DNA of 64,000 nucleotides, taken from positions 1,727,001-1,791,000 of the forward strand of contig JASJOG010000034.1 in assembly GCA_030142905.1 (NCBI GenBank). The letters run 5' to 3'. The translations under genes were made by a program, and so were the position numbers. The stretch is from Heliopora coerulea (taxonomy: Eukaryota > Cnidaria > Anthozoa > Scleralcyonacea > Helioporidae). The notes beneath the pieces were generated by a model. The model had not been told where the DNA came from. It made no database searches and saw nothing but the letters and a program-made list of their open reading frames with translations. Shown piece by piece: positions 11,388 through 39,755 of the stretch (position 1 is its first letter; each line of letters begins with the position of its first letter).

Positions 11388-14300
11388 CTTAGTGAACTTT
11401 TGTAAATCACTTGGCCTGATGATGACTCTGAAATAGATCCAAAATATTACCATTTTCAACTTGTCTGTTTCTTGTTCTAACTTGAATATTAAGTCACAAG
11501 ATGACATTTTTCAGTCTGTGTTTTATCATATACTTTATATAGGTGGTGTGCACATTATGTCATGGCAGCCATGTTGGTTGAATTTTTACAAAAGAATCAC
11601 ATTAACTTCTATTGTATATGGAACCAACATGGCCACTGAATCATTGTCTTTTGAATCCTGAGGGACTGGTTGCACCCCACCTATTAAGATTTGTGAAAAA
11701 AAGTGAGTTTTGGTCAAAAGTCAATTTAAAAGTAGTGATTGTGATGTGGAAAATGTGCAGATCCAAGAATATATCAGTAATGAAAAATAGCAGAGTTCTA
11801 AATGTGTTTACAGAAAAAATTATGGCTTTTTCAAAGTTTTATAGCTGGTTGAAACTATGAAGAATGACAGCTGCTTCTCTGGTTTTTGATTGATATCTGT
11901 TAGTCACAATCTTGCTCTGATCCCAATTTGATTAATAGGTTTCTTCATTACATAATATTTTACATCTGACTGCCTGTTCAAGTGAGAAGGTTAATGTGGT
12001 GTGGAGGTTAACATTTATCAAGACTTTTACCTGAACACATAGCCATATATGTGTATATGGAAGACATGCAAGAATAGACATGCCCCACAGAACACAATTC
12101 TATTCTAAGGTTATACAACTGCAAAGAATCTATCATTTTCCACTATCACATTTTTTGTGCAAACTTTCAAACATTTCTAGGGGATAAAAAGAAGTGGTGA
12201 AATAGCCCTTTGGCTTACCTGTATTTCCACCTTCAGAAAATCCCGTACCTTCTTTCCAAGCTTTAAGATACAGTAGCTTGCTCAATACAAATGAAAGAAT
12301 TGTTGCATACGTGATCATTCCCAAAAATTTGTCATAAACAAAATTAGCAACTGGGATTTTATAGTAAAGGCAAGCAACAAATGCCACAATACTGATAACC
12401 AAGGAGGAGAAACCTATAATAAAACAAACACCATTCAGTATAAGGAGAGTTTTTACTGAGATTTTAGTATTTGAAAAAGCAGCATCTTCAGGCATTTTCT
12501 GAACTTGTGTTTCTATTAGTTATTTTTAAAGTTGTCTTTCCATGCAATACATAATACTAGATTTATCATACAAAAATAGGACACTGGGTAGACAGTGTTG
12601 AATAGGGTAAAAAGTTCACAGGTTGGTAACTGCCGGGACTGATCTCAAAGAACTCCAATGTTTCAAGCAAAGGCCTTTTGCCAGGGATAGAAATGTGGCA
12701 AAGGCCCCCCTGACAAATGGCCTTAGCTCAAAACATTGGAATTTTTTGAGATCAGTCACAGCAGTTACCAACCTTTGAACTTTTCATCTGGTGCTAGGCT
12801 TAATCCTATTTCGGTTTGGACATATCAGATGACTTGGCCAAAAACCATAACTGGCCAACAGTTTAAGCCAATACAAAACAAAATAGATTCCAAGAAATGT
12901 CATTCTTGACTTATGATTGAAGTAAAAACAAAAAAAGACAAAAATTTTACACAGTAATATTTTGACTCTATTTCTTATGATTCAAGTAAAAAAAAAAGAA
13001 TAGACGAGGAGTTACAGTAATATTTCAACTCTTTTTCAGTAAATGAAATAGGGCCAAAATATTATCATGTAACTTCTTGTCTATTCTATTTTTTTCTCAA
13101 ACCACAAGCTATGAATGACATTTCTCAGAATCTGTTTTATTTTCTACATCAGATGAGAAAGTATCAGTTATTCTGACTTCAACCACAATAATAAGTTAAA
13201 CTCCTGTAAAACATGAAACAATGGCTGGGTAACCTGTTCACATTCCAAGTAAAAACCTGAGCTGGCAGCCTATTTTCAATACATTAAACAGAGTTATGAC
13301 CCTAATCAATCAACTGGTTTTCAGTCTTCAACTTTGCTGTTCTTTAGTTTGATAATATACACTGAAATAGAATATAGCATACTAAAATCTGCTTAAAATT
13401 TTTTTAGTAATACCAGACAAGATTATTCAGTTTGGATGAACAAAATTTTAATGGTTAGTCACATTAGTCAGTTAGTCACACAAGATAGATTTACTTGAAT
13501 GAAAAATCCTCTATACATGGCAAATGTGGGAGCAAATGACAGCAGGTCACAATACATAGGGGTTGTAAAACTCAGACACTGCAGTTAACTGTCTTAAAAC
13601 TAGCTTGCAATTATAAAAAGGCTTTGCAGAGAATGATCAAGAAATTTTCATATAAATATATTTGTATATTTGATTTTGTTTGTTACCTAATAAAAAGAGA
13701 TGACAGGAAATGACAAGTTCATTGGGACAGGGCAGTTCAATACTTAATGGAAATGCAACACATCCTTCCACTTACAACCATCAATTTGTAATTTAAGATA
13801 GGGACTGGATAGGCTTACTTTATCCAGGTAATGACTGGTCACTTACCATTAAGACGATATGACAACTTTGTCTTATCTTTCAAGGGCATTCCTTCAACAA
13901 CCTGTAAGAATTGCGAATTTAATTAGGGGTCATAGCCATTGGTCCTATAAATAATTCTGAACACCATTTTCGCAATCTAGCAAACACTAATAATAGTTAC
14001 ACTGGTTGTGCAGTAAAGAGGAATAAAGGAAATGTGTTAAATGATCCTTGAATTAGTTACTATTTTGAATGCATTTATCAGCCAGTTCCCTGATGAAGTC
14101 CACTTACCAGTAACTGGCTTATTCTGAAACACCCATCCCCCCTTAACAGAGAAAATGCATGTCAATATACCTCAACACTCAAGATATCCACAGGAATTCC
14201 TGCTATAATAGCAGCATAATCAATATACTGGTATGGTGTTGAAAGACCAACACTGATACGTGACACCAAAACACATAACAGTAATGCTGACTATTGATAT

Positions 14301-16687
14301 ATATGATATTGATATATGATATATGATATATATGATATATGATATATATCATATATGATATATATGATATATTGATATATGATATTGTACACAGGTCACT
14401 TAAGCAGTCAAAATAAGTTACTATTTTTGAACAATCAATTTACTAGTGAGAAGTGGCAAAAAGGTACTGATCTTTTTTAATAACCTCACAATTTACTGCA
14501 ATTTTTACAGACACAGCTTTATCACTGCTGCCTGTACTGGTGACTAGCCCTTTGTAAGATCAACTACAGTGTATGACTGTGCCTTGTTCCCATGAGCATC
14601 CCAATCTTTTGGGTTGGACAGACTGAAGTCATGTCTTAAAACTTGACTTCCACTTTGTAGTAAACCATAAAAAAATATCAAAAAAGTCACTGGCGTAATG
14701 GTGATTCACCTCAAAGACAAGTCAAGACAGCTGCCAACCAAAGTTGTTAAACATGCCAAAGACATCTTGCTTATTAACTGTGACACCGTACAACCTTGGT
14801 AGCCTATTATCATGCAACATTACAACATTTAGCAGCCACATTTAGAAAACAGGTTGAGACAACCCTTGCCCTAACCCTGCATGGAAAAAGAAGAACAGTT
14901 GCTAAACTACAAGGTTGTTACAGCATGGTTAAGCCATCAATACAGTTATAGTCTGTTGACATGGTCATATAATCATGGTAACAGCAGTAAATATGGTTGT
15001 TCCATGAATACACATCGCTGAATTCAGTGCTTTCAATATGCAACATGACTGCATGCAACAAACAGTACACTGGAAAAATACTTTGTGTACAGTGGCATGT
15101 GATGATTACAATTTGTTTGCAAAGTTCTGATTACTCAGAAAATGACTCCAATTGCAATTCTGATCTCATACAAAATTATTATGACAATACATTACCTGCA
15201 CAATTTCCAAATTTCCATTGTAAATATGTTGCTAATCCTGTTTTTCTTTCCATTATAAATCTGCTCTTTAATGAGTTTCAAAAACTTTGTTTTGTTTTCA
15301 AATGAAAAATTGCTTGCATTTCCTGAGGATTGCAGCTTTGTGTGAGCATGTGAATGTGTAATTGCACACATGTGAGAATTGGCATTTCCCCCCTGTCCAA
15401 TAACCATGAACAACAGTTATTGCATTATCAGAATTGAATGCCACAGCTGAAACATCCATGAATGGTGTAAGTGGTCATTAATGTAGCTCAACTGTGGAAA
15501 CAGGGTTGTAACACTGTTGCTCGGCCAACAACAATGTAACAACTGTTACAGTAAGCAGTCTATCAGGGTAGGTCTGGATTAAAACTACTTTGATCCACTC
15601 AAGCTCCTTCTCATTTACTCACCTTTCCAAGAGGTAAGAGACTTAAGAAAACTTGAAAAGCAATCCAGCCATAAACTATGCCAGCTGCCTTAGGATCTAG
15701 AAATTGCTTTGCAGCGGGCAGTGGTATCTTGTGCCTGTTGAATATTTCTGACAAATGCCAGCACTTCTTGTTGCAGTAAAGGTAAAATGCGTAGACCAAG
15801 AAAGGCAGCGCAAACATCAGAAAGAATACTCCACAAGGACCACCAAATTCGTAGCTTCTGTTTTTTGAGGTAGGCTTTTTAAAATCATCTAGCCCCTTTC
15901 CAAGATCTTCCCGTATCTTTTCCGTGTCAACCCCATGTTTCTCGAGCTGTCGTAGTGCAGAACGCGTGACTCTCGCCTGTAGCTGTTGACCCACAGCAGT
16001 TCTGGGTGGAGTTCGCAAGTGTTTCGTTCTACTTGTAACGGTAACCGTTCCTTCTGAGACTGGAGGCTTTTCTTCGTCGTCTTCGGTTTTCTGTGCCTGT
16101 TGCGAAGGGACACGTTTGGCTCTCGATGGCGACGGGTTGCGAGGCGATGGCTTCTTGCGAGACGGAGACTTCGAGCGAGATCGACGACGTCTACGCGGAG
16201 ACGATTTACGACTTGGGGAAGCTGAACGACTGCGGGATCGAAATCTCTTTCGGTCCTACATGGGGAAAAAAATAACAAAGTATAGTGGCAGTCTGTTCAT
16301 GAGCTGCTGTTATAGGGAAGGTATTACATGGTGTATAGAGGGGTTGCAACTGCATGAAGAATAAACACTTGTGCATGCAAGTACTCGTTGGAACACTTCG
16401 AAGCACACGTGAACGCTGCACATGAAGACAACAATGCATCATCAAGTACACGTTATTTACTTTGCATAGAAAGGTGAACTACTTACGGAAACGTGAGATA
16501 TGGGAATCTCGTTTTCTTGACCGTCGTTAAACTGGAGAACACACGTATTCTTATCATAATCGATCGACACTACAATCGCTTCGTACCACAAAGGACTACC
16601 CGGCCATTTTCCCATCACTTCCTCTCCCACTGAGAGATGTTTGCGGCCTCTTGCCTTGGATTTTTCTCCTACTTTAGCTTTCAACAT
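1250..16687 (-). CDS. LBR: Lamin B receptor / delta(14)-sterol reductase-like protein, 9 exons, C-terminus off window
   Basis: Inner-nuclear-membrane protein that binds lamin B and chromatin through an N-terminal Tudor + RS region and carries a sterol C14-reductase-type membrane domain. Exons (minus): 16487-16687, 15623-16255, 13847-13901, 12219-12413, 5421-5524, 5201-5317, 3639-3807, 3316-3396, 1250-1375; intron phases join without a break over 560 codons. Residues 1-67 are Tudor-like ([12 protein letters not shown]). Residues about 68-105 are an SR-rich stretch. FGGP near residue 204 opens the first membrane segment. Later hallmarks are [38 protein letters not shown] and [18 protein letters not shown]. 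The start is the ATG at 16687. Vertebrate LBR is about 615 aa, so roughly 55 residues (HREARDEYH-type end) should lie left of position 1. TM7SF2 lacks the Tudor domain, so LBR is preferred. Intron 4 is swollen to 6.7 kb by nested mobile elements. Confidence 0.93.
1376..2319. other. LBR intron 8, part without recognised feature
   Basis: AT-rich intronic sequence between exon 9 and the nested miniature elements at 2320-3156. Small ORFs on both strands have no family resemblance and no splice context. Confidence 0.5.
2320..3156. mobile_element. MITE-like element with imperfect terminal inverted repeats, carrying a nested MITE
   Basis: The left end reads gggctcgcgactaac and the right end is its near-complement (gttagtctcgagccc). 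Subterminal ctagcc/ggctag strings recur at both ends. There is no transposase. A second element (2557-2945) interrupts it. A clear target duplication was not found. Confidence 0.55.
2557..2945. mobile_element. 389-bp MITE, 27-bp TIRs, 3-bp target duplication (TGA)
   Basis: Terminal inverted repeats start GGCCCCAGTTACACTATA and match over 27 bp with one mismatch. TGA flanks both sides (2554-2556 and 2946-2948). A subterminal direct copy of TTTTAGTATCGGATTGGG is found near both ends. It is non-coding. A 3-bp duplication fits PIF/Harbinger-type elements, but the superfamily is a guess. Confidence 0.7.
3808..4872. other. LBR intron 6, left part
   Basis: Intronic DNA. It contains one reverse-oriented copy of the dispersed gttagccaaagtaaa repeat at about 4247-4274 and (TA)n tracts at 4741-4760 and about 4829-4862, the second abutting a palindrome. 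No coding signal. Confidence 0.5.
4873..5022. repeat. Near-perfect 150-bp palindrome (75-bp arms) next to (TA)n
   Basis: The left arm begins AGTCTATTTGGTTAATGTCT and the right arm ends in its near-complement. The centre is around GACGACTCTGATGATC. It sits beside a long (TA)n run on the left, and another (TA)n lies at about 5069-5088. The arms differ at only a few positions, so it could extrude or be transcribed as a long hairpin. Probably PLE- or fold-back-derived. Confidence 0.8.
5590..5731 (+). repeat. Outer PLE-derived inverted repeat, left copy
   Basis: About 140 bp around ATGTCATCTTGTGACTTGAT, followed by a GACTC-type hairpin string and TTCACTAAGTTC. The inverted partner is at 11386-11528. 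Together they bracket the PLE and its nested insertions. Confidence 0.8.
5945..6457 (-). repeat. PLE 3' end: GIY-YIG tail and 3' UTR (inverted-repeat arm 1)
   Basis: Holds the end of the GIY-YIG coding part and a 3' UTR with a GGGG/CCCC hairpin followed by GAAACG and then AATAAAG on the minus strand. Arm 2 at 10133-10645 is its inverted copy. Confidence 0.85.
6739..7450. mobile_element. hAT-like miniature element inserted in the PLE
   Basis: 712 bp flanked by an 8-bp direct repeat CTCTAGAG (6731-6738, 7451-7458). Ends are CAGTGGCGTATATATA and the complement of CAGCGGCGTATATAAC. Eight-bp duplication plus CAG(T/C)GGCG ends fit the hAT superfamily. The PLE protein reads AKEISR on one side and resumes DSLLCQEE on the other, confirming the interruption. 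No transposase recognised. Confidence 0.8.
8415..8767. mobile_element. Fold-back tRNA-derived SINE inserted in the PLE
   Basis: 353 bp flanked by a 12-bp direct repeat TCTCTGGCTTAA (8403-8414, 8768-8779). The two ends (about 8447-8525 and 8695-8769) are inverted copies carrying TTGACTCGAGCGGGATTTGAA. The plus strand holds a tRNA-like head. The PLE reading frame (FKPE then [12 protein letters not shown]) is split exactly here. Confidence 0.82.
8648..8718 (+). ncRNA. tRNA-like SINE head (Pol III A/B boxes)
   Basis: A 7-bp acceptor stem pairs GACTCGA with TCGAGTC. The D arm is GTTC/GAGC, and the T arm with B box GTTCAAATCCC has one mismatch. The anticodon arm cannot form five normal pairs, so this is a SINE promoter rather than a working tRNA gene. 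Confidence 0.65.
10133..10645 (+). repeat. PLE inverted 3'-end copy (arm 2) with intact-looking GIY-YIG fragment
   Basis: Encodes [19 protein letters not shown] (plus strand, about 10225-10280), a clearer GIY-YIG core than arm 1, then FRKRFNNH and an [12 protein letters not shown] segment. It ends with a GGGG/CCCC hairpin, AAAACGTTGG and AATAAAG. It points away from the PLE body, so this is a head-to-head copy rather than a gene. Confidence 0.85.
10697..10996. repeat. 300-bp near-perfect palindrome (fold-back element)
   Basis: Both arms, about 135 bp, contain GGTTATTAACA, ATGTTAACA and GCCAGATAATAATTG strings in opposite orientation. The centre is around 10845. Outer edges run into TATATACATACA/TGTATGTACATA. 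No ORF. It lies between the PLE and the outer inverted repeat. Confidence 0.8.
11299..11344 (+). ncRNA. Hammerhead ribozyme remnant (type I, short stem III), two core substitutions
   Basis: Stem I pairs ACTACA (11299-11304) with TGTAGT (11339-11344). Stem II pairs GGCC (312-315) with GGCC (321-324), loop CAATA. Stem III is AC/GU with loop AGUUCC. The predicted cleavage triplet GUC ends at 11338. The core reads UUGAUGA instead of CUGAUGA (C3 to U at 11305) and AAA instead of GAA (G12 to A at 11325). Both positions are essential in known hammerheads, so it should be dead. Hammerheads are known in PLE terminal regions. Confidence 0.72.
11386..11528 (-). repeat. Outer PLE-derived inverted repeat, right copy
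   Basis: Reverse complement of 5590-5731 with scattered substitutions. It is preceded by a (TA)n tract at about 11341-11385 and, further left, by the hammerhead-ribozyme remnant. Confidence 0.8.
12602..12788. repeat. Imperfect palindrome, about 90-bp arms
   Basis: The left arm has AAAAGTTCACAGGTTGGTAA and GACTGATCTCAAA; the right arm carries the complements. GGCCTTTTGCC-type strings lie near the centre. In LBR intron 3, non-coding. Confidence 0.7.
12883..13145. repeat. Imperfect palindrome of PLE 3'-end type
   Basis: Both arms contain AAATGTCATTC, long A-runs with GAATAGAC, and AATATTTCAACTC/GGCCAAAATATT strings in opposite orientation. It resembles the 5590/11386 inverted-repeat family (AAATGTCATC plus ACAAGTT). 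Located in LBR intron 3. Confidence 0.6.
14290..14390. repeat. ATATATGAT-rich satellite tract
   Basis: Irregular tandem of TATATGATA/TGATATAT units in LBR intron 2. The rest of that intron (13902-15622) shows no other recognised feature. Confidence 0.8.
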
Positions 16688-18650
16688 CACTTCAACCTTT
16701 GGCGATTTAAAATATGATCGTATTTTAGTAAATTTGGTCCACCGTCACTCCAAAAGTAACTCCAAGAAATAATGTAAATTTTAACGGTCAACCATCGTGA
16801 AATTTCAAAATGGCGGGAAGGCTATTACCTAGGCGTGATTGGGCAACATGGCAACGATCTAATTCCGAGAGTTTCCGACCGTCAATATTCGCCCAGATAA
16901 TTTTTTCTCGGGCTCACGCAACATCAATACAGGCAATAAATTTTTGAAATACCTCAATTAAACTTTAACACTTGAATAAAGAAGAAATAGTACACCGTGA
17001 AGTAACAAAAAAGAGCCACGAGCACAATATAGATGTAGCATTTATTTATTCCATACAGTTCGTTCCATAGGATCACCAGAATGATACAATTTGTGGCAAA
17101 AAGTCAAAGATCACGTAAATACGAGTATTGCTTTAAATTTGATAACTAGAGAATATAAATGTGAATAAAACAGGTGGGAATAGGAGATTCGCTAAAATTC
17201 GCTGAAACCTTATTTAATTTAAGTACTATTTCACCTAAATATTTGTTTGTAAAAAACTGTGTAAATACCTAATACAGGTATTTTCAAAATTGGCCGTACT
17301 CACAAAAATGTAAAGTGACTACAATCGATCTATAAAATTAGTTACATAATTTATAGTGATTAGTTGGATCGTGAAATATTGTTACACTTCAGTTTAAGTT
17401 TAAAATTTTGAACAAAAGTAGATTTTTTAATTTCTTTTGGAAGATTCTTCCAAACCACTGCACTTCTATAATTGTAGAGGTCGCAGTGACAAACACATTG
17501 ACTCGGAAATTAAAAATTTAAAAGCATTAATTGCGTTTCTCTTACAACCTGCTTCATCCCCGCGGAGGGCATGTGGTCCGAGTTGAGTCAGCGAGAGGAT
17601 ATAACAGGAAGGTTTGCCGACGTGATTAGCAGACAGCGTCCAGCTGAACGAAAAAGGGCCTATTTGTTATTTTGCATGACCGGGAAGTAGGCCCTGACGG
17701 GAAGGGGGGGGGGGAATCAGCCTCGTCGTAGGCCCATGGCCAAAAGGGGCCTATTTTTTATGAAGCAAAAGAATGCATTATAGTACACATTATCCAAACT
17801 ATGGAATTTAAAATGAACATGTGCTACGCAGCTGCATCCCGTGGCTGTACGGGGTCCAATGAAAATCTACTTTTAAGTACATGTGGGAATTTGCCTCACG
17901 AACTCCTTGCTTCACGTATGCAATTCTTGAAAGGAGAGTTGAAAAAAAAATGTAACCAGGCAACATGGGTATCTTATCATGATTGTGGTCTTCCTACGGT
18001 TGCGGGAAGGCGAAGGCTTATACCTAACAAAGGGGGAAGCGAGCACCTTAGGTTTTCCCCTTAATCTGGCACTGGGCACGCAAAATCTACCGCGGGCAAT
18101 GTAGTCTTTCCCTCCTTCGACAAATGGGGATGCCACGAAATAAATTTAGATAAATATAAAATAAATGAAACATTACGCATACCATTGCAATTTTATCCCC
18201 CTGAATACTGCCATACCCTCGTTGGTATCATTTTTACGTTTTAAGTTGGCAATGGAGCAGCCGCGACAAGTTAAGTTAGTCCCTGGGCGCCGATAGTACC
18301 AAGGCCGCACAACCAGGAATTTTAAAGAGCAGGGGTCGGATGGTAGCATCAAAGCACCATCGCGGCGATTTTGATCATTTCGAATGAAGGAGATCAAGGT
18401 AGCTTTGGGAAATGAGGTCAAAAAGCTGACAATTACAGGGAAATTAGAAAATCTCCCGCAAAAAACACAGGGGTCGCGATTCCCGCTCTCCCTCCAGTTG
18501 TGCCCCAGCAGTGTTCAGTCCTCCACTGCCTGAAACAGACTGAAAGGGTGAACCAGGTTATCAACCGCTCTAAAACAGCTTCTTTGTAGTCATTTTCAAC
18601 CAGAAAAGAAAAAAAAACAAAAAAAGACAGAAGCGTTACGTTTGTTTGTA
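16688..18650. other. Intergenic: LBR upstream region and Ena downstream region
   Basis: Starts at the LBR start codon and ends at the presumed Ena 3' end. No confident gene. A plus-strand open frame at 17801-18064 has no recognised domain. A G-run of nine lies at about 17705-17714. The LBR promoter should be near 16.7-17 kb, but no core element was convincing. Confidence 0.45.
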
Positions 18651-18656
18651 TTTATT
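18651..18656 (-). terminator. Candidate polyadenylation signal for the Ena/VASP gene
   Basis: AATAAA on the minus strand about 0.7 kb downstream of the candidate stop at 19373. It is positioned plausibly for a 3' UTR end, but no transcript evidence is available. Confidence 0.3.
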
Positions 18657-19372
18657 AGTCACAATCTAGTTCCAACTGAAATAATACTTCAAACATTACC
18701 AGTACATTCAGTTATACAATGAAATAAAATCGTTGCCTATTGATTTGACATTGAAAAAGTCTTGAAGTGTTCGAATTTCCTTTACATACGAGGAATTCAG
18801 TAATTCTCCGGCACATTATTTCATGTATATTACAACAATACCTAATGCCTCAGTTTTCTTAGAGATAATCAAGCCAACCACTCGCTTTGACTGTTACTAC
18901 AATCACTCCTTCAACAGGCAACTAGCCGCCCACACTAACAAAATATAAAACAATTACAATCTCTCATTAATAATTTTTAAAATCTAAGGTGAATGAATTG
19001 GTAGAAAGGGGCCAAATAAGCCTTGATGCAACCATAGGGAATTCATTTGCCGAAAAATCTACACAGACGATTTGTTTATCCAAAGACTTTCTTTAGTTGA
19101 GAAGACGGTTGTTTTTTTCTTTCTTTTCATGGATGTCCCAAAAATTAATCTTACTATTAAGGATCTTAAAATACATGTTAAATTCGTTTTCTCAAGAATT
19201 TCATACCAAACAGCAAGTTTTAGCAAGGATAAGCTGCTCCTTGAATCAACCTTGTCACCTTAATTCCAGTTTGCCTGATCTGCCAAGTTAATTTTGTCAC
19301 ACGGTTTATCTCGGGCAGCACACGTTTTCGGCAATCATAAGGACATCGAAGATGTAAGTCCTGATGAAGCTC

Positions 19373-36221
<16,849 letters not shown>

Positions 36222-39200
36222 TTTCTCGTTTAGTCACAACAGCAAGTCGGATTATTTGTTCGGTGTGTTGCCCAACTTCCGTGACCAAACCTAATCAGTC
36301 GACCGCTCACTCTGGGTTTAACAGATCCAAGCTCCTCTTCTTTAACAACCCACGGTGGTTGTTATGCTCTGTAATTACCTTGGTAACGGTATAAACCCTG
36401 GAATTGAAAAAATGGTTCGAAGACGATGGTTTGTGCATGAACACAACAATGGATTTCAAATGCTTCCACTGCCCTTACTGACTGGCCGTATCTGATCAAA
36501 GCAGACCCCACCAATTATCCCCGAGTCCTAAGATACCACAGGAACCACTCGAAAACGGATTCCTTATTTCACGGAAACCGAGAGCTTCTCAGTCACGCGA
36601 TCCACACATGAATCCTTTTTATACCGTCGGTACAGTCACAAGGGTGAACACTTTATTTGTCGAAAAGGAGAGAGCAAGAAATTGGCGCTGCTATTTTTCG
36701 TGATAATCAACTGGTCGCTCATTCGTGACGCAAACCACTTATCGCGGATATCTAAGAAGACATACCACTGGAAATACTTAACTTTTGGTTTCAAGATTTG
36801 GTTGGATTAAAAAGTAAACCAAGTCTGGGCAAGAAACGGCGAATGGTGCTGTCAAGGACCTCAATCCAATTAACACCTAAAATTCATATGAAATTAGAAG
36901 ATGCCACCACTTGAATATGAAATAAAGACTTTCAAAGAAACTTTCATTTCATGCATTCATTATACTACAATTGTATTTATAACTCTGACATCATTTTGTT
37001 TCCTGAGTATTTTTGGCAAAAGTGTTTCAGTACAAGTGACTGGTTGAGTGTCAGAGTAATATTCTTCGAATTTAAGAAACTAGTGGGTTCGTTCATACTT
37101 GATACGGACGTTTATTCAATAGCACCATACAATCTACGTTGGTACGTGCGAAGTATCCACTTCGACCTCTTCCTTCCGTCAGAAAACGAAGGGAACTACG
37201 CAGAATATCCTTCGTTCCTCATTCTCTCCCTTCACACATTACACAAGTAATTAAAGTGAAGCATTTATCCACGTTAAATTGAAAGGAAATTCTTGTTGCA
37301 CAACGACTTTGAGTCGTTTTGCCATCTTAGTAATAGAGGCGTCTGGAAGAGCAAATTCGAGTACGAATACGTTCTCTCTCGAGCACCGAAGTAAATATAG
37401 CAAAACGTTAAACATTCTTAAACTTTCCTTACTGGTGAACTACTTCTTCAGTTTCAAGCGCCTTGTATATTTTGTGGGATGAGATCATTAATTCAGTGAT
37501 CCCAGTGACAGAAATCCGAAGGAAGGAGGAACGAAATTCAACCAACACTTAGTCACGGTGATAGGTTTTTGTTGAGCAGGATTCACATGCGAATAGTCGT
37601 TTCTGATCAAATAGAAGTAAGAGTTGTGGATATATTCACTAGACAATGGAGACAAACATAGGACGACTTGACTGAAGATATAATTTTAGTTTAATAATAT
37701 ACATACATAATACATGAAAATTGATCAAATATGGTTTTGGTTCAAATAACCTTTTCTTTCGATTTTCACAGCCAGTAAGGCTCGTCTGTTCATCACCTTT
37801 GCAATAAATAACCCGTAGATACATTCCAACGGAAGACTTGCTTATTTGCGAATTATTTACACCAAACGTCGCTCCTTTTCAAAGAAATATTCGGAGTTGA
37901 CTTCATAGTCCACGTATTCCCTCTTACAAATTGATTTCAAGGATCCGTTAAATTGGTCGATAACAATAAAATTCTTCCTTGACCTTCTTCTAATCTGCTG
38001 AAATGTTGAAAATTCAAATTGTTCGTTAATAAAAAAGGTGCACTGATTTAACATACGTCCGTGATTCATCAAGCCTTCCAGGAAGTAAAAACACGTTCCT
38101 GATAAGTCAGACTCTGCCAATCTAAAACTAAGGGCTTGGTAGCACTTCACAAACTCTTAAAATCATAACCACTTTTTTCGCGAATGTGTGATTCTATTGA
38201 ACACAAATTAACCACAAGTTGAGTTCTTGCGATATGGCGGGGATTTCCTTAGACCAGCTAGATGACTTTATTCATTGCCTGATGCCTGAAGTCTGTGTCA
38301 CCTTTAGCGGTAGTTGACAACCCAATTTGACAAGTTTTCGAAATGCCCGTACACCGAATTGAAAATTTGCTTCCACAACGTATTTCATAGCAACATAAGA
38401 AGCTAAGTAAAACGGAAAAGTTTTCATGCTTACTTGAATGGCTAGTATTTGTCACTTATTCTTAAAACCACCCAGGTCATACGTAGGGTAAGGCGGTCAC
38501 TCGGTTAATCGTGAAAAAACCCCAGTTATATTTGAAGAACGGTTCCGCCGGTTTCTTTCGCGTTAGAAAACGGAAAAACCCGAAATAACCAAAAAAGCAG
38601 GCAGAATTATTCGGTTCAGTTGAGTCTGTTTACTTAACACTGTACATTACTTCCTCTAAGTATGCGTAAATGGTGGTTATTCAAGTCAAATTTAGTAAAA
38701 CTTCGCTTGGTTTAAATCAGCTGACTATGTGTTAATGATGGACAATCAAAATAAAATTGATAAAACTTCGATGTTGGTCAGCAGACTCTACGCGAGTAGC
38801 GATCTATCGGATCATAACTAGGGATCATTTGCATTCCGATAAATGTCTTGTAAATATTAAATAATCAATTTTGATTGCTACAATGTCATTCCTCTTTTCG
38901 TGTTCGACGACAATTTAACTAATGCGAAAGATCGGTTATGTCGGCTTTCTGTTTTGGTTTTTCGAAAAACCACTCACCCTAGTCAAACGAGTAAAGTTTA
39001 AACTTGCCAGTACTTTGGCCACCAAATTGCATAGACTTTATTCAGCTTGCATTAACTTGCAACAAGTTGTACAAATTTGGATGCAAGTTTAATAAAGGTA
39101 TTCGAACTTACTAAAATACGTTCTCTGCTAAAGTTCACTTTAGCAGAGAACGTATTTCAGGTGGGGATTACAGATTTCAGGAATAACCGAGATGTTGTAT

Positions 39201-39755
39201 GTGAGGAATATGTAGGGAACGTTCTCCGTTTTGTGACTTCATATGGTGAAGTCCCACTTGCCATTATTACCATAAGGCATTTTAACATAAAAAGGTCCAA
39301 AACCAGGAGAAGATAGTCTAATTCTAATCACAATTGAAAAACAGTGCGACTTCTTAGCAACGCGTGAATTTAATGCCCGTGAAACTACAGTATTTTCTCA
39401 GACTTGTATTGACCTGGGTTCTTGAATCATGAACATGATTTGGAATCAAGATGCAAAATGTACGGTAACATATATATATATATATATATATATGACGAGC
39501 GACATCGTGAGAAAGAATTTTGGATTCAAAGGCCCATGCACACAATACGACTGTCACTTGCGTTTCTTCACTCTGGTGTATGTGATTAACTCTTAATAGC
39601 ACGAGTCCTGCTTACTATTCGCACACGAATGTTGCAAACACCTCCCAAGACTGTTCTGACTGAATCTTATACATCAGAAGGAACAACTGCATGGTACAAT
39701 AGTAAGGCGTTGATCAGGCCTACAATAGATAACCGAATAAGCTAGGGCGACATAC
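36222..39755. other. Region upstream of Ena exon 1, no recognised gene
   Basis: Open frames at 36951-37250 (plus) and 37857-38150 (minus) show no domain I can name. Probable location of the Ena promoter and of introns or 3' sequence of the candidate gene at 39756-40646. Confidence 0.4.
39114..39157. repeat. Perfect 21-bp inverted repeat with 2-nt spacer
   Basis: AAATACGTTCTCTGCTAAAG is followed, after TC, by its exact complement. It lies inside a plus-strand open frame (39077-39316) that is probably not a gene. A (TA)n tract is at 39471-39494. Confidence 0.9.

Noticed and set aside
11410..11450. Hammerhead ribozymes from CTGATGATGACTCTGAAATAG strings (also 5680-5715)
   Set aside because: One extra base separates the core from stem II and the 3' box is altered, so the fold is not a proper hammerhead.
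15889..16278. 129-codon minus-strand ORF overlapping LBR exon 2
   Set aside because: A different frame of the same exon; the frame giving the SR-rich region and FGGP motif is the one that splices in phase.
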